Below are positions 33,816 to 42,012 of a DNA stretch of 64,000 nucleotides, piece after piece. The notes under the pieces were generated by a model that was not told the origin of the DNA, did no database searches, and saw only the letters and a list, made by a program, of their open reading frames with translations. A program made the translations under genes and the position numbers. The stretch's first letter is position 1. Every line of letters begins with the position of its first letter. This stretch comes from Chitinophaga rhizosphaerae (GTDB lineage: Bacteria; Bacteroidota; Bacteroidia; Chitinophagales; Chitinophagaceae), in NCBI RefSeq assembly GCF_003958645.1, contig NZ_RXLO01000009.1:186001-250000 (forward strand), in the 5' to 3' direction.

Positions 33816-35013
33816 GTTGCATGTCGATTATAGCCGAAACGATTTCCCTGGCAGCGTCCTGCTTGGATTGCAGGGGAAGCTGGCGCTCCTGGCCATCGGC
33901 ACGGAGGAGGGTGATTTTATTGGTATCGAAGTTGAAGCCGGCGCCGGGGTCGTTCAGGGAATTGAGGACCACCATGTCCAGGCGTTTGTCGTTCAGTTTC
34001 TTCAACGCGTATTCGCGTTCGTTATTGGTTTCGAGGGAAAATCCGACGAGGGTTTGACCGTTTTTCTTCGAAGCGCCGAGAGCCCGGGCGATGTCTGCCG
34101 TTTTCTCGAGTTCGAGGTTCATTTCGTCGTCTTTCTTCTTGATTTTTTTGTCGGCTACGTCGCGCGGTCGATAATCCGCCACGGCGGCGGCCATGACGAG
34201 GATGTCCGCCTTCGGCGCGAAGGCCGTGCAGGCGTCGAACATCTGTGCGGCGGTCGTCACTTTTTCGGTGGAGACCCCGGCGTGGTGGGTTTCGCGGGGG
34301 GTGGGCCCGAGCACGAGGTGTACGGAAGCGCCGGCTTCGGCGAGGGCTTCGGCGATGGCGATGCCCATTTTACCGCTGGAATGGTTGCTGATGAAGCGTA
34401 CCGGGTCTATGGGTTCCTGGGTGGGGCCGGCGGATACGAGGGCGGTTTTGCCTTTGAGGGGTTGCCCGTCCGGCCTGCCGGAAAAGAAGTTGTAGAGGAA
34501 GGAAACGATGGCTTCGGGTTCGGCCATGCGGCCTTCGCCGAAGAGGCCGCTGGCCAGTTCGCCTCGGTGAACGGGGAGCTGGCGGTGGCCATAGGCGAGC
34601 AGTTTGCCGACATTGGCCCTGGTGGCGGGGTGGAGCCACATATCTTCGTCCATCGCAGGTGCGAAAAGGACGGGGCAGGTGGCGGAAAGGTACACGGCGA
34701 GGAGGAGGTTGTCGCAAATGCCGCCCGCCATTTTGGCGATGGTGTTGGCGGATGCGGGGGCGATGAGCATGACGTCTGCCCAGCGGCCGAGCATTACGTG
34801 GTTGCTCCAGCTGCCGTGTTCGGAGATATGGACGCCGACTTCCTGTTTCGATAGGGTGGCGAGCGTAAGGGGCGTGATGAAATCGCAGGCGGAGGGGGTC
34901 ATGAGCACCTTCACCTGGGCGCCTTCCTTGACGAGGAGGCGCACGAGCAGGGCAGCCTTGTAGGCGGCGATGCTGCCGGAAACGCCCAGTAGGATCTTCT
35001 TACCTTGTAACAT
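33808..35013 (-). CDS. coaBC: Bifunctional phosphopantothenoylcysteine decarboxylase/phosphopantothenate-cysteine ligase
   Basis: A 401-residue two-domain enzyme for two middle steps of coenzyme A synthesis. The N-terminal CoaC flavoprotein domain (1 to about 180) starts GKKILLGVSGSIAAYKAA and holds the catalytic His in EHGSWSNHVMLG and PAMDEDMWLHPAT. The C-terminal CoaB domain begins KTALVSAGPTQEPIDPVRFISNHSSGKMG and includes ADILVMAAAVADYRP and KKNGQTLVGFSLET. Both halves are complete. It starts after the rpoZ terminator, so it heads its own unit coaBC-porD-DUF4296. Confidence 0.97.
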   Translation of the reverse strand: MLQGKKILLGVSGSIAAYKAALLVRLLVKEGAQVKVLMTPSACDFITPLTLATLSKQEVGVHISEHGSWSNHVMLGRWADVMLIAPASANTIAKMAGGICDNLLLAVYLSATCPVLFAPAMDEDMWLHPATRANVGKLLAYGHRQLPVHRGELASGLFGEGRMAEPEAIVSFLYNFFSGRPDGQPLKGKTALVSAGPTQEPIDPVRFISNHSSGKMGIAIAEALAEAGASVHLVLGPTPRETHHAGVSTEKVTTAAQMFDACTAFAPKADILVMAAAVADYRPRDVADKKIKKKDDEMNLELEKTADIARALGASKKNGQTLVGFSLETNNEREYALKKLNDKRLDMVVLNSLNDPGAGFNFDTNKITLLRADGQERQLPLQSKQDAAREIVSAIIDMQHG

Positions 35014-35020
35014 CTGGCAA

Positions 35021-35054
35021 AATAAAAGCGGCAGAACAACGATATTCTGCCGCT
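35021..35054 (-). terminator. Terminator of bamD-rpoZ
   Basis: On the minus strand AGCGGCAGAA pairs perfectly with TTCTGCCGCT around an 8-base loop, followed by a TTTTATTTT run, about 35 bases after the rpoZ stop. Confidence 0.85.
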
Positions 35055-35089
35055 ATGAAATTAGTATTTTTCACAAATACAACGAAGGA

Positions 35090-35431
35090 TCAGGAATACA
35101 GATCGTCGTCGTTTTTGCGGAAATAGATCTTATTGTCCAGGAATTCCTGGGTAGCCTGAATGGCGGAATTTGCCATTCTTTCGTAGAAACGGGAGATTTC
35201 GATCTGCTCTTTGTTCTCGTGCACTTCTTCCAGGTTATCCGTGTGGGAGGCGAACTCTTCCAGTTTGGAGTGGAGCTCTTCCTTCACGGTAATATTGATC
35301 TGGTTTGCCCTTTTGGCAATAATGGCAATGGATTCGTACAGATTACCGGTTCTGTTTTTGATATCGGTCGTGTTTTTAGTCTCAACCCAGGGGTTCAGGC
35401 TACTGGACAGACTCCGTTTTATTTTGCTCAT
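35090..35431 (-). CDS. rpoZ: DNA-directed RNA polymerase subunit omega (Bacteroidota type)
   Basis: A 113-residue protein matching the Bacteroidota form of omega, which helps assemble RNA polymerase. RTGNLYESIAIIAKRANQI is the conserved core helix (omega/Rpb6 fold); the C-terminal part is longer and acidic, ending in KNDDDLYS, a feature of this phylum. The start codon lies 32 bases inside the 3' end of bamD in another frame, so translation is probably coupled. A terminator follows the stop. Confidence 0.88.
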   Translation of the reverse strand: MSKIKRSLSSSLNPWVETKNTTDIKNRTGNLYESIAIIAKRANQINITVKEELHSKLEEFASHTDNLEEVHENKEQIEISRFYERMANSAIQATQEFLDNKIYFRKNDDDLYS

Positions 35432-36233
35432 TTTCCAGCGTTTTAATGTTATTTTTTGCTAAGGTAAAGTATTTTTCGGCATCCCCGCGCAATTTGCTGG
35501 AGGGATAGCGGTCATTGAACTCGAGATATTCGTTTACGACGGTTTCGTATCGCTCCTTCTGGCGGAAATGTACGCTGTTCCTGGCATAGTTATAATATGC
35601 CTTGATAGCCATGTACTTATAGCTGTCGCTCCGCTCGGAGTCCGGGTAAGCGCGCATAAGGCTTTTGAAGGCCACACCCGATGCTTTATAGTGGCCGAGG
35701 TTGTAATACAGCTCGGCGGCGTTAAAATCTTTCTGTTCCAGTTTCCGGCGGAGGAGGTCGATCACGACGGAGGCCTCGGTGGATTTGTCGGACTGGGGAT
35801 AGGTGTTGATGAAGGTTTGCATGGCTGCGATGGCCTTCATGGTATTGGTCTGGTCCAGCGCAACCTTGGGGGAGAGTTTATAATAGCAATAGGCTTGCTG
35901 ATAGTCGATCTCCATGGCCCGGGGGCTGGATGGCAGGGCGTCCAGGTAATTTTTGAAGTGGAAGGCGGCCTGGGTGTAATCTTTCAGGTAGAAAGAACAG
36001 TAGGCGTATTTATAATACAGCGGCTCGAATTTGTCAGTGCCTTTGAATACGGGGATCATTTCCTCATATAAGGTCTGGGCCATCTGGTACTTCTTCTTCT
36101 CGTACATTTTATCGGCATACGCTAACTTCTTGTCCAGGTCATTGCTTTTTTCAATGCGTCTGAGTTCCCGGTTGCAGGAAACAGTAGCGAGCGTAAGGGC
36201 CACAAGGCCAGCTAGTAAGAAAATTTTCCTCAT
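35400..36233 (-). CDS. bamD: Outer membrane assembly lipoprotein BamD
   Basis: A 277-residue TPR lipoprotein of the BAM complex, which inserts beta-barrels such as SprA, TonB receptors and OmpA into the outer membrane. Signal and lipobox: MRKIFLLAGLVALTLATVSC (Cys20). Tetratricopeptide-like repeats follow: AQTLYEEMIPVFKG, QAAFHFKNYLDALPSSP, AMQTFINTYPQSDKS, and VNEYLEFNDRYPSS near the C-terminus. The frame is open 32 codons upstream, but ATG 36233 starts the signal peptide and follows a -7 element. Its tail overlaps rpoZ by 32 bases. It is divergent from the dcw cluster across a 307-base control region. Confidence 0.93.
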   Translation of the reverse strand: MRKIFLLAGLVALTLATVSCNRELRRIEKSNDLDKKLAYADKMYEKKKYQMAQTLYEEMIPVFKGTDKFEPLYYKYAYCSFYLKDYTQAAFHFKNYLDALPSSPRAMEIDYQQAYCYYKLSPKVALDQTNTMKAIAAMQTFINTYPQSDKSTEASVVIDLLRRKLEQKDFNAAELYYNLGHYKASGVAFKSLMRAYPDSERSDSYKYMAIKAYYNYARNSVHFRQKERYETVVNEYLEFNDRYPSSKLRGDAEKYFTLAKNNIKTLENEQNKTESVQ

Positions 36234-36244
36234 AAAAAGAATCG

Positions 36245-36252
36245 CAAAGGTA
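36245..36252 (-). promoter_or_regulatory. -7 element of bamD
   Basis: On the minus strand TACCTTTG matches TAnnTTTG exactly, 11 bases before ATG 36233. No -33 TTTG at 19-23 bases. Confidence 0.5.
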
Positions 36253-36367
36253 CGAATTAAAAGCAAAATCCGGACTTGACATAATGGATGGCCGTTAAAA
36301 ATTTGCAAAAAAGCGGATTTCCGTCCCACGGCGCGTTTTCAACAACAAAACCCCGGTTATAAACATT

Positions 36368-36456
36368 TTTTCCACATACCCCCGACTTTATCCACAACCC
36401 ACCTTCTCCCGCACACCTCAAACCTGCGCCTGTAGGCACGATCCTCGTGTGGAAAA
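36368..36456. promoter_or_regulatory. Cluster of three DnaA boxes
   Basis: In the 307-base bamD-mraZ gap there are TTTTCCACA at 36368-36376, the perfect consensus TTATCCACA at 36388-36396, and TTTTCCACA on the opposite strand at 36448-36456. All match TTWTNCACA. An A/T-rich stretch follows at 36453-36515. They could let DnaA control the dcw or bamD promoter; an origin is less likely without dnaA nearby. Confidence 0.5.
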
Positions 36457-36481
36457 AATATAGAATACATTTTTTCGGTTA

Positions 36482-36521
36482 AAAGTGGGAAAAAGTGTTA
36501 TTTTGTGTTAGAAAATGGTAA
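36482..36521 (+). promoter_or_regulatory. MraZ operator: four 10-base repeats
   Basis: Four direct repeats at exact 10-base period: AAAGTGGGAA, AAAGTGTTAT, TTTGTGTTAG, AAAATGGTAA. This agrees with MraZ operators described in E. coli (TGGGN with 5-base spacers) and in mollicutes (AAAGTG repeats). It ends 19 bases before the mraZ ATG and covers the likely promoter (TATTTTG at 36499), so autorepression is expected. Confidence 0.7.
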
Positions 36522-36540
36522 TCAGGTACTAAAACGAAGC

Positions 36541-37011
36541 ATGACGGGCTTTTTAGGAGAATATGAATCTACGCTGGACGCAAAAGGGCGTTTCCTGCTC
36601 CCTGCCGGGTTTAAACGGCAGTTGCCGGAAGACGCTGGGGCCCAGTTTGTGCTGAACCGCGGCTTCGAGAAGTGCCTGACCTTGTACCCGATGCGTGAGT
36701 GGACGCCTATCCAGGAGAAAATTGCCAAGTTGAACGATTTTGATCCGAAAGTTAGGGAATTCCGCCGCTATTTTCTGAATGGTGCAACCATTGTGGAGCT
36801 GGACAGTGCAGGCCGCCTCAACATCCCGAAGAACCTTGCCGTACATGCGGGGCTGGACAAAGACATCGTCCTGGCCGCCGCCAACAACAAGATCGAGATA
36901 TGGGACAAGGCCAAATACCAGGAGTTCTTTGATAATTTTTCACCGGAAGCCTTCAGCAATCTGGCCCAACAGGTCATGTCGCCCGACGGTAGCAATATTC
37001 CCGGGTTGTAA
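36541..37011 (+). CDS. mraZ: Division/cell wall cluster transcriptional regulator MraZ
   Basis: MraZ is an AbrB-like DNA-binding protein that represses its own dcw cluster by binding repeated boxes in front of mraZ. The 156 residues contain two SpoVT/AbrB-type half domains with the conserved D-x-x-GR pattern: ESTLDAKGRFLLP near the start and VELDSAGRLNIP near residue 90. A GTG 12 codons upstream is in frame, but ATG 36541 (MTGFLGEYES) is the family start and leaves the operator outside the gene. rsmH follows at 11 bases. Confidence 0.95.
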   Translation: MTGFLGEYESTLDAKGRFLLPAGFKRQLPEDAGAQFVLNRGFEKCLTLYPMREWTPIQEKIAKLNDFDPKVREFRRYFLNGATIVELDSAGRLNIPKNLAVHAGLDKDIVLAAANNKIEIWDKAKYQEFFDNFSPEAFSNLAQQVMSPDGSNIPGL

Positions 37012-37022
37012 AAACGGTACGT

Positions 37023-37931
37023 ATGGAAGCAGGTTTCTATCATCAGCCCGTCCTTCTCCAGGAAGTGATCGAGCATATGCAGATCCGGCCAGACGGCCTG
37101 TATATCGACGCCACTTTCGGCGGCGGCGGTCATTCCCGGGCGATACTTTCGCACCTGGGGCCGCAGGGCCGGCTGGTGGTGTTCGACCAGGACGAAGACG
37201 CCTACCGCAACCGCATCCCGGACGAGCGGGTCACGTTCGTCCGCGAGAATTTCCGGCACCTGGAGCGTTTTTGCAAACTGCATAAGGCGCTGGGCGCCGA
37301 CGGGATACTCGCCGACCTCGGGGTTTCCAGCTACCAGTTCGACACGGCGGAGAGAGGGTTCTCCACGCGGTTCGACGGGGCGCTGGACATGCGGATGGAC
37401 AACCGCGCGAAGCTGACCGCCGCAGACGTGCTCACCACTTATTCCGAGCACCACCTGCACCAGCTGTTCCAGGACTATGGCGAAGTGACCAATTCGCGCA
37501 CGCTGGCCAAAACCATCGTTACGCTCCGGAAAGCACATCCGCTGCGGACCATCGGGGAATTCAAATCGCTCATCCAGCCCATCGTGAAAGGCAATCCGGC
37601 CAAATACCTCGCACAGGTATTCCAGGCGCTGCGGATCGAGGTGAACGACGAGCTGGGGGCATTGAAAGACCTCCTCACCCAGTCTACCGCCGTGCTCAAA
37701 CCCGGCGGCCGGCTGTCGATCATCACCTTCCATTCACTGGAAGACCGGCTGGTGAAGAACTTTATGAAGAACGGCAGTTTCGAAACGGTGGACGAAAACC
37801 CGTACAGCTTCGAAACCCCGCCGAAAGTGTTCAGCCTGGTCACGAAGAAACCGGTCACGGCCGGCGCCACCGAGCTGAAAGAGAACCCCAGAAGCCGGAG
37901 CGCAAAGCTCCGGGTCGCGGAGAAACGCTAA
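37023..37931 (+). CDS. rsmH: 16S rRNA (cytosine-1402 N4)-methyltransferase
   Basis: RsmH (MraW) methylates C1402 of 16S rRNA with S-adenosylmethionine. The 302 residues show FYHQPVLLQEVIEHM at the N-terminus, the SAM loop DATFGGGGHSRAIL, LADLGVSSYQFDTAERGFSTRFDGALDMRMD and the C-terminal FHSLEDRLVKNFMK, all diagnostic. ATG 37023 sits 11 bases behind mraZ. Second gene of the dcw cluster. Confidence 0.97.
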   Translation: MEAGFYHQPVLLQEVIEHMQIRPDGLYIDATFGGGGHSRAILSHLGPQGRLVVFDQDEDAYRNRIPDERVTFVRENFRHLERFCKLHKALGADGILADLGVSSYQFDTAERGFSTRFDGALDMRMDNRAKLTAADVLTTYSEHHLHQLFQDYGEVTNSRTLAKTIVTLRKAHPLRTIGEFKSLIQPIVKGNPAKYLAQVFQALRIEVNDELGALKDLLTQSTAVLKPGGRLSIITFHSLEDRLVKNFMKNGSFETVDENPYSFETPPKVFSLVTKKPVTAGATELKENPRSRSAKLRVAEKR

Positions 37932-38007
37932 AGTTGTTACTTCCATCCTATCATCCCCTTTTACCGAATATACTGTCAGCATCATCAATCGCTAAACACG
38001 TAAAGGT

Positions 38008-38382
38008 TTGCAGGAAGAAGTAAAAGACATATCAGCGGAAATACCGCAGGAAAGCACCCCGGCAGCGCCGCGGAGGGAATGGCGGCTGCGGATCAACTAC
38101 CGGATGATCACGGAAAACCTCCCCTTCATCCTCTTCCTCGCCGTAGTGGCATTGGTATACATCGCCAATAATCACCTCGCCGAGAAGAAGGTCATCCGGA
38201 TCAACCGGCTCAGCCGCCAGATCAAGGAACTGAAATGGGAATACCTGAGCGTGAAAAGCGAACTGATGTTCAGAAGCAAACTCAGTGAAGTGAGCAAAGC
38301 CGTGGAACCCCTCGGCCTCAAAGAACTCAGCACACCGCCCCAACGGATCGAACCGAAGGCGAAAACCGACAACGAACAATAG
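38008..38382 (+). CDS. ftsL: Cell division protein FtsL-like
   Basis: A 124-residue bitopic membrane protein: cytoplasmic tail, one membrane span (ITENLPFILFLAVVALVYIANN), then a coiled-coil-like stretch (EKKVIRINRLSRQIKELKWEYLSVKSELMFRSKLSEV). Position between rsmH and ftsI, size and topology identify it as the FtsL of the divisome even though sequence conservation is low. The start is TTG 38008: the frame has a stop at 37993 and no ATG or GTG before the membrane span. A 76-base gap separates it from rsmH. Confidence 0.85.
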   Translation: MQEEVKDISAEIPQESTPAAPRREWRLRINYRMITENLPFILFLAVVALVYIANNHLAEKKVIRINRLSRQIKELKWEYLSVKSELMFRSKLSEVSKAVEPLGLKELSTPPQRIEPKAKTDNEQ

Positions 38383-38416
38383 GAAATTCACACCGATACT
38401 GATTCTAACCCGGCAA

Positions 38417-40519
38417 ATGGAGATTAAAAAAGACATATTATGGCGGTCGTATCTGTGCCTCATCGGCATGGGCATCTTCGCGGTCGCCATCGTCGGACGG
38501 GCCGTTTTCCTCCAGCAGGTGGAAGGCAGCTACTGGCGCAATATGTCGGACAGTCTCCACACCGCTTATATGGACCTGGATGCCGACCGCGGCACCATCT
38601 ACTCCGAAGAGGGCCGCATGCTGTCTACCTCCATCCCCTACTTCGATATCCGCATCGACTTCAAAGCCGACGGCCTGCGCGATAAAAAGAAAACGGTTTT
38701 CAAGGATAACGTCGACTCTCTTTCCCGCGCACTCGCCAACCTGTTCATGGACCGCTCCGCGGCCGATTATAAAAAGATATTGCAGGAAGGCTATAAAGAA
38801 AAGGACCGTTACTTCCTCCTCAAGCGCGATATCCGCTTCGACCAGTACCAGCAGCTCCGCACTTTCCCCTTGTTCCGCCTCGGGCGCAACAAGGGCGGCC
38901 TTATCGTTGAGACCAAGAACAAGCGGATCAATCCCTTCAAGCTGCTCGCCAACCGCACCATCGGCCTCGCCCGCACCAACTCGCAGAACGTAGGCCTGGA
39001 AAACACCTACGACGCATATCTCAGCGGCGTGACCGGAAAGCGCCTCATGCGCAGGATCGCCGGCGGCACCTATATGCCCGTGGAAGGGTACGACATCGAG
39101 CCGGAAAACGGGAAAGACGTCATCACCACGCTCGACGTGAACATGCAGGACATCGTGGAAACGGCGCTCATGCGGATGATGGTCCAGAACGAATGCGTGC
39201 ACGGCACCGCCATCCTCATGGAAGTGAAAACCGGCAAGATCAAGGCCATCGCCAACCTCGGCCGCCAACCCGACGGCTCTTACTGGGAAGATATGAACCA
39301 TGCCATCCAGAAAGGGGAACCCGGCTCCACCTTCAAACTGGCCACCATGATCGCCCTGCTGGAAGACGGATACATCACGCCGAACTCGATGGTAGACCTT
39401 AATTACGGCCGCTGGCCCATCAACCGCCGCATCGTATACGATTCCGAACCGCATCACCTCACCAACGTAACCGTCAAACGTGCATTCGAGCGCAGCTCGA
39501 ACGTAGGGATGGCCAAGCTGGTATATCAATATTATGCGAAGAAGCCGAACGAATTCTCGGCCCGCCTCCGCAAACTCCACCTGGACGAGCTCACCGGCAT
39601 CGACCTTCTCGGCGAAGGCAAACCGATGATCAAGACCACGGCCAACAAAAGCTGGAGCGCCACCACCCTGCCGTGGATGGCGTTCGGTTATGAAGTGACG
39701 CAAACGCCCATGCACACCGCCATGCTGTACAACGCGGTGGCCAACGGCGGCAGAATGATGAAGCCCTACCTGGTGAACAGCATCCAGGAATACGGGCAAC
39801 CGGTGAAAAACTTCGAGCCGGTGATCGTGGCAGACAGCATCTGTTCGGCTAAGACCCTGAACGCGCTGCACGATATGCTCGAAGGCGTGGTCCTGAACGG
39901 TACCGCCGCCAAACTGCAAACGCCCTATTACCGCTTCGCCGGCAAAACCGGTACCGCACTCATCGCGGATGGCAAGCGGGGCTATGCCGACAAGATTTAC
40001 CAATCGTCTTTCGCAGGATATTTCCCGGCAGACGATCCGCAATACACCTGCGTGGTAGTGATCCGGAACAAGCCCCATGCCGCCAAATTCTACGGCGGCA
40101 CCGTGGCAGGACCGGTTTTCCGCGAAGTGGCCGACAAGCTCTACGCCCTGGCCGTGAAGAAACCGCGTTACCTCGCGGGCAACGGCGGGCTGGATTCCAT
40201 GATGGTCATGAAAGGCGGGAAAGGCAGTGAGTGGAAAAGCATAGCCGCCACGCTGGGCCTCCCTTACTCCGGCAGCCTCTCCAGCAGCAACTGGGTGAAG
40301 GCAGACGTGAAAGGGAAAAAACTGGCCTTCGAACCGGTAAAACAACAAAGCGGCACCGTTCCCGATGTAAAGGGGATGGGCCTGAAAGACGCACTGTACC
40401 TGCTGGAAAACGCAGGACTGCGCGTAGTGATCCGCGGCGCGGGAAAAGTGACCAGCCAGTCGCTCCCCGGCGGAACCAACATCGGAAAAGAACAAACGAT
40501 CATTATAGAACTGAGCTGA
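38417..40519 (+). CDS. ftsI: Septal peptidoglycan transpeptidase FtsI (PBP3 type) with PASTA domain
   Basis: A 700-residue class B penicillin-binding protein that cross-links septal peptidoglycan. One N-terminal membrane span (YLCLIGMGIFAVAIVGRAVF) leads into the dimerisation domain (DADRGTIYSEEGRML). The transpeptidase has Ser304-x-x-Lys307 (PGSTFK), Ser360-x-Asn362 (RSSNVG) and Lys510-Thr-Gly (AGKTGTA). The last 60 or so residues form a PASTA domain (VPDVKGMGLKDALYLLENAGL), which is more familiar from Spo/Gram-positive PBPs but common in Bacteroidota FtsI. murE starts five bases after the stop. Confidence 0.96.
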   Translation: MEIKKDILWRSYLCLIGMGIFAVAIVGRAVFLQQVEGSYWRNMSDSLHTAYMDLDADRGTIYSEEGRMLSTSIPYFDIRIDFKADGLRDKKKTVFKDNVDSLSRALANLFMDRSAADYKKILQEGYKEKDRYFLLKRDIRFDQYQQLRTFPLFRLGRNKGGLIVETKNKRINPFKLLANRTIGLARTNSQNVGLENTYDAYLSGVTGKRLMRRIAGGTYMPVEGYDIEPENGKDVITTLDVNMQDIVETALMRMMVQNECVHGTAILMEVKTGKIKAIANLGRQPDGSYWEDMNHAIQKGEPGSTFKLATMIALLEDGYITPNSMVDLNYGRWPINRRIVYDSEPHHLTNVTVKRAFERSSNVGMAKLVYQYYAKKPNEFSARLRKLHLDELTGIDLLGEGKPMIKTTANKSWSATTLPWMAFGYEVTQTPMHTAMLYNAVANGGRMMKPYLVNSIQEYGQPVKNFEPVIVADSICSAKTLNALHDMLEGVVLNGTAAKLQTPYYRFAGKTGTALIADGKRGYADKIYQSSFAGYFPADDPQYTCVVVIRNKPHAAKFYGGTVAGPVFREVADKLYALAVKKPRYLAGNGGLDSMMVMKGGKGSEWKSIAATLGLPYSGSLSSSNWVKADVKGKKLAFEPVKQQSGTVPDVKGMGLKDALYLLENAGLRVVIRGAGKVTSQSLPGGTNIGKEQTIIIELS

Positions 40520-40524
40520 TACAG

Positions 40525-41994
40525 ATGATGAAGACGTTGCGGGACATATTATACCAGGTGCAGATCCTGGACGTGCAGGGCAATAACGACATTGCCGTGC
40601 AGGCGCTGCATATCGACTCCCGCCAGGTAAAACCGGGCGACGTGTTCATCGCCATCCGCGGAGTGGCGGCCGACGGGCATGCCTACATCCCGAAAGCGGT
40701 GGCGCAGGGCGCCGCTGCCGTGATCTGTGAGGAAATGCCGGAGGTTACGGCCGCCAACGTTTGCTATGTGCGCGTCAGCAACAGTCACCAGGCGGCAGGT
40801 ATCATGGCCGGCAACTTTTACGACAACCCGTCGCGCAAGCTGCGGCTCGTCGGCGTTACGGGCACCAACGGCAAAACCACCGTGGCCACGCTCCTGTTCC
40901 GTTTGTACACGGCGATGGGGCATCATTGCGGTTTGCTGTCGACCGTGCAGAACCAGATCGGCGAGCGCATCGTTCCGGCAACGCATACCACGCCCGACCC
41001 CATCAACCTGAACGCCCTGCTGGCAGACATGGTGAACGAAGGATGCGATTACGCTTTCATGGAAGTAAGCTCCCACGCCATTCACCAGCAACGCATCGCG
41101 GGGCTGCAATTCGCGGGCGGCCTCTTTACGAACATCACGCACGACCATCTTGATTACCACAAGACGTTCGACGAATATATCCGGGTGAAAAAATCGTTTT
41201 TCGACAACCTTCCTTCCTCCGCCTTCGCTCTCACGAACCTGGACGACAAGCGGGGGAACGTCATGCTGCAGAACACGAAGGCCCGCAAAGCCACGTACAG
41301 CCTGCGCACCATGGCCGAGTTCAAGGGAAAGATCCTCGAAAACAATCTCACCGGGCTGGTAATGCAGATCGGCGCGAAAGACGTGCACTTCCGGCTGATC
41401 GGCGAATTCAACGCCTACAACCTCCTGGCCGTGTTCGGCGCCGCCGTGCTGCTGGGAGACGATAAAGATACCGTACTGGCCGCACTCAGCAACCTGAACG
41501 GCGCGGAAGGGCGGTTCGATTACATCGTGTCGAAAAACGAACGCATCATCGGCATCGTGGACTACGCCCATACGCCGGATGCGCTCATCAACGTGCTCGC
41601 CACCATCAAAAACCTCCGCCAGGGCCATGAGCAGATCATCACCGTGGTAGGTTGCGGCGGCGACCGCGATACAACCAAACGCCCGATCATGGGTGAAGTG
41701 GCCGCCGAACATTCGGATAAAGCCATTTTCACGTCAGACAACCCGCGGTCGGAAGACCCCGCGGCCATTATCAAAGAAATGGAAGCCGGCGTAAATGTGA
41801 CCCAGCGCAAGAAAACGCTGTCGATCGCCGACCGCCACGAAGCCATCAAAACCGCCGTCAGCCTCGCGAAACCGGAAGACATCATCCTCATCGCGGGGAA
41901 AGGGCACGAAAAATACCAGGAGATCCGGGGCGTGAAGCACCCGTTCGACGATAAGCAGGTGCTGCGCGAGATCCTGGAAATGTTTGACAAATAG
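40525..41994 (+). CDS. murE: UDP-N-acetylmuramoyl-L-alanyl-D-glutamate--2,6-diaminopimelate ligase
   Basis: MurE adds the third amino acid to the peptidoglycan stem. The 489 residues have LHIDSRQVKPGDVFIAIRG, the ATP loop GVTGTNGKTTVATL, MEVSSHAIHQQRI and, at 405-408, DNPR, the motif that marks meso-diaminopimelate ligases rather than lysine ones. The frame is open upstream inside ftsI; two adjacent ATGs at 40525 and 40528 are the plausible starts. mraY follows directly; murF, usually next in other phyla, is absent. Confidence 0.96.
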   Translation: MMKTLRDILYQVQILDVQGNNDIAVQALHIDSRQVKPGDVFIAIRGVAADGHAYIPKAVAQGAAAVICEEMPEVTAANVCYVRVSNSHQAAGIMAGNFYDNPSRKLRLVGVTGTNGKTTVATLLFRLYTAMGHHCGLLSTVQNQIGERIVPATHTTPDPINLNALLADMVNEGCDYAFMEVSSHAIHQQRIAGLQFAGGLFTNITHDHLDYHKTFDEYIRVKKSFFDNLPSSAFALTNLDDKRGNVMLQNTKARKATYSLRTMAEFKGKILENNLTGLVMQIGAKDVHFRLIGEFNAYNLLAVFGAAVLLGDDKDTVLAALSNLNGAEGRFDYIVSKNERIIGIVDYAHTPDALINVLATIKNLRQGHEQIITVVGCGGDRDTTKRPIMGEVAAEHSDKAIFTSDNPRSEDPAAIIKEMEAGVNVTQRKKTLSIADRHEAIKTAVSLAKPEDIILIAGKGHEKYQEIRGVKHPFDDKQVLREILEMFDK

Positions 41995-42012
41995 AAGATC
42001 ACGACCAATTAT

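Noticed and set aside
36241..36540. Chromosomal origin of replication at the DnaA boxes
   Set aside because: Only three boxes, no dnaA, dnaN or gidA nearby, and strand bias of the window does not switch clearly here. Kept as a regulatory cluster.
38438..40495. 685-residue minus-strand frame opposite ftsI
   Set aside because: Antisense shadow; the plus frame has all transpeptidase motifs and fits the dcw order.
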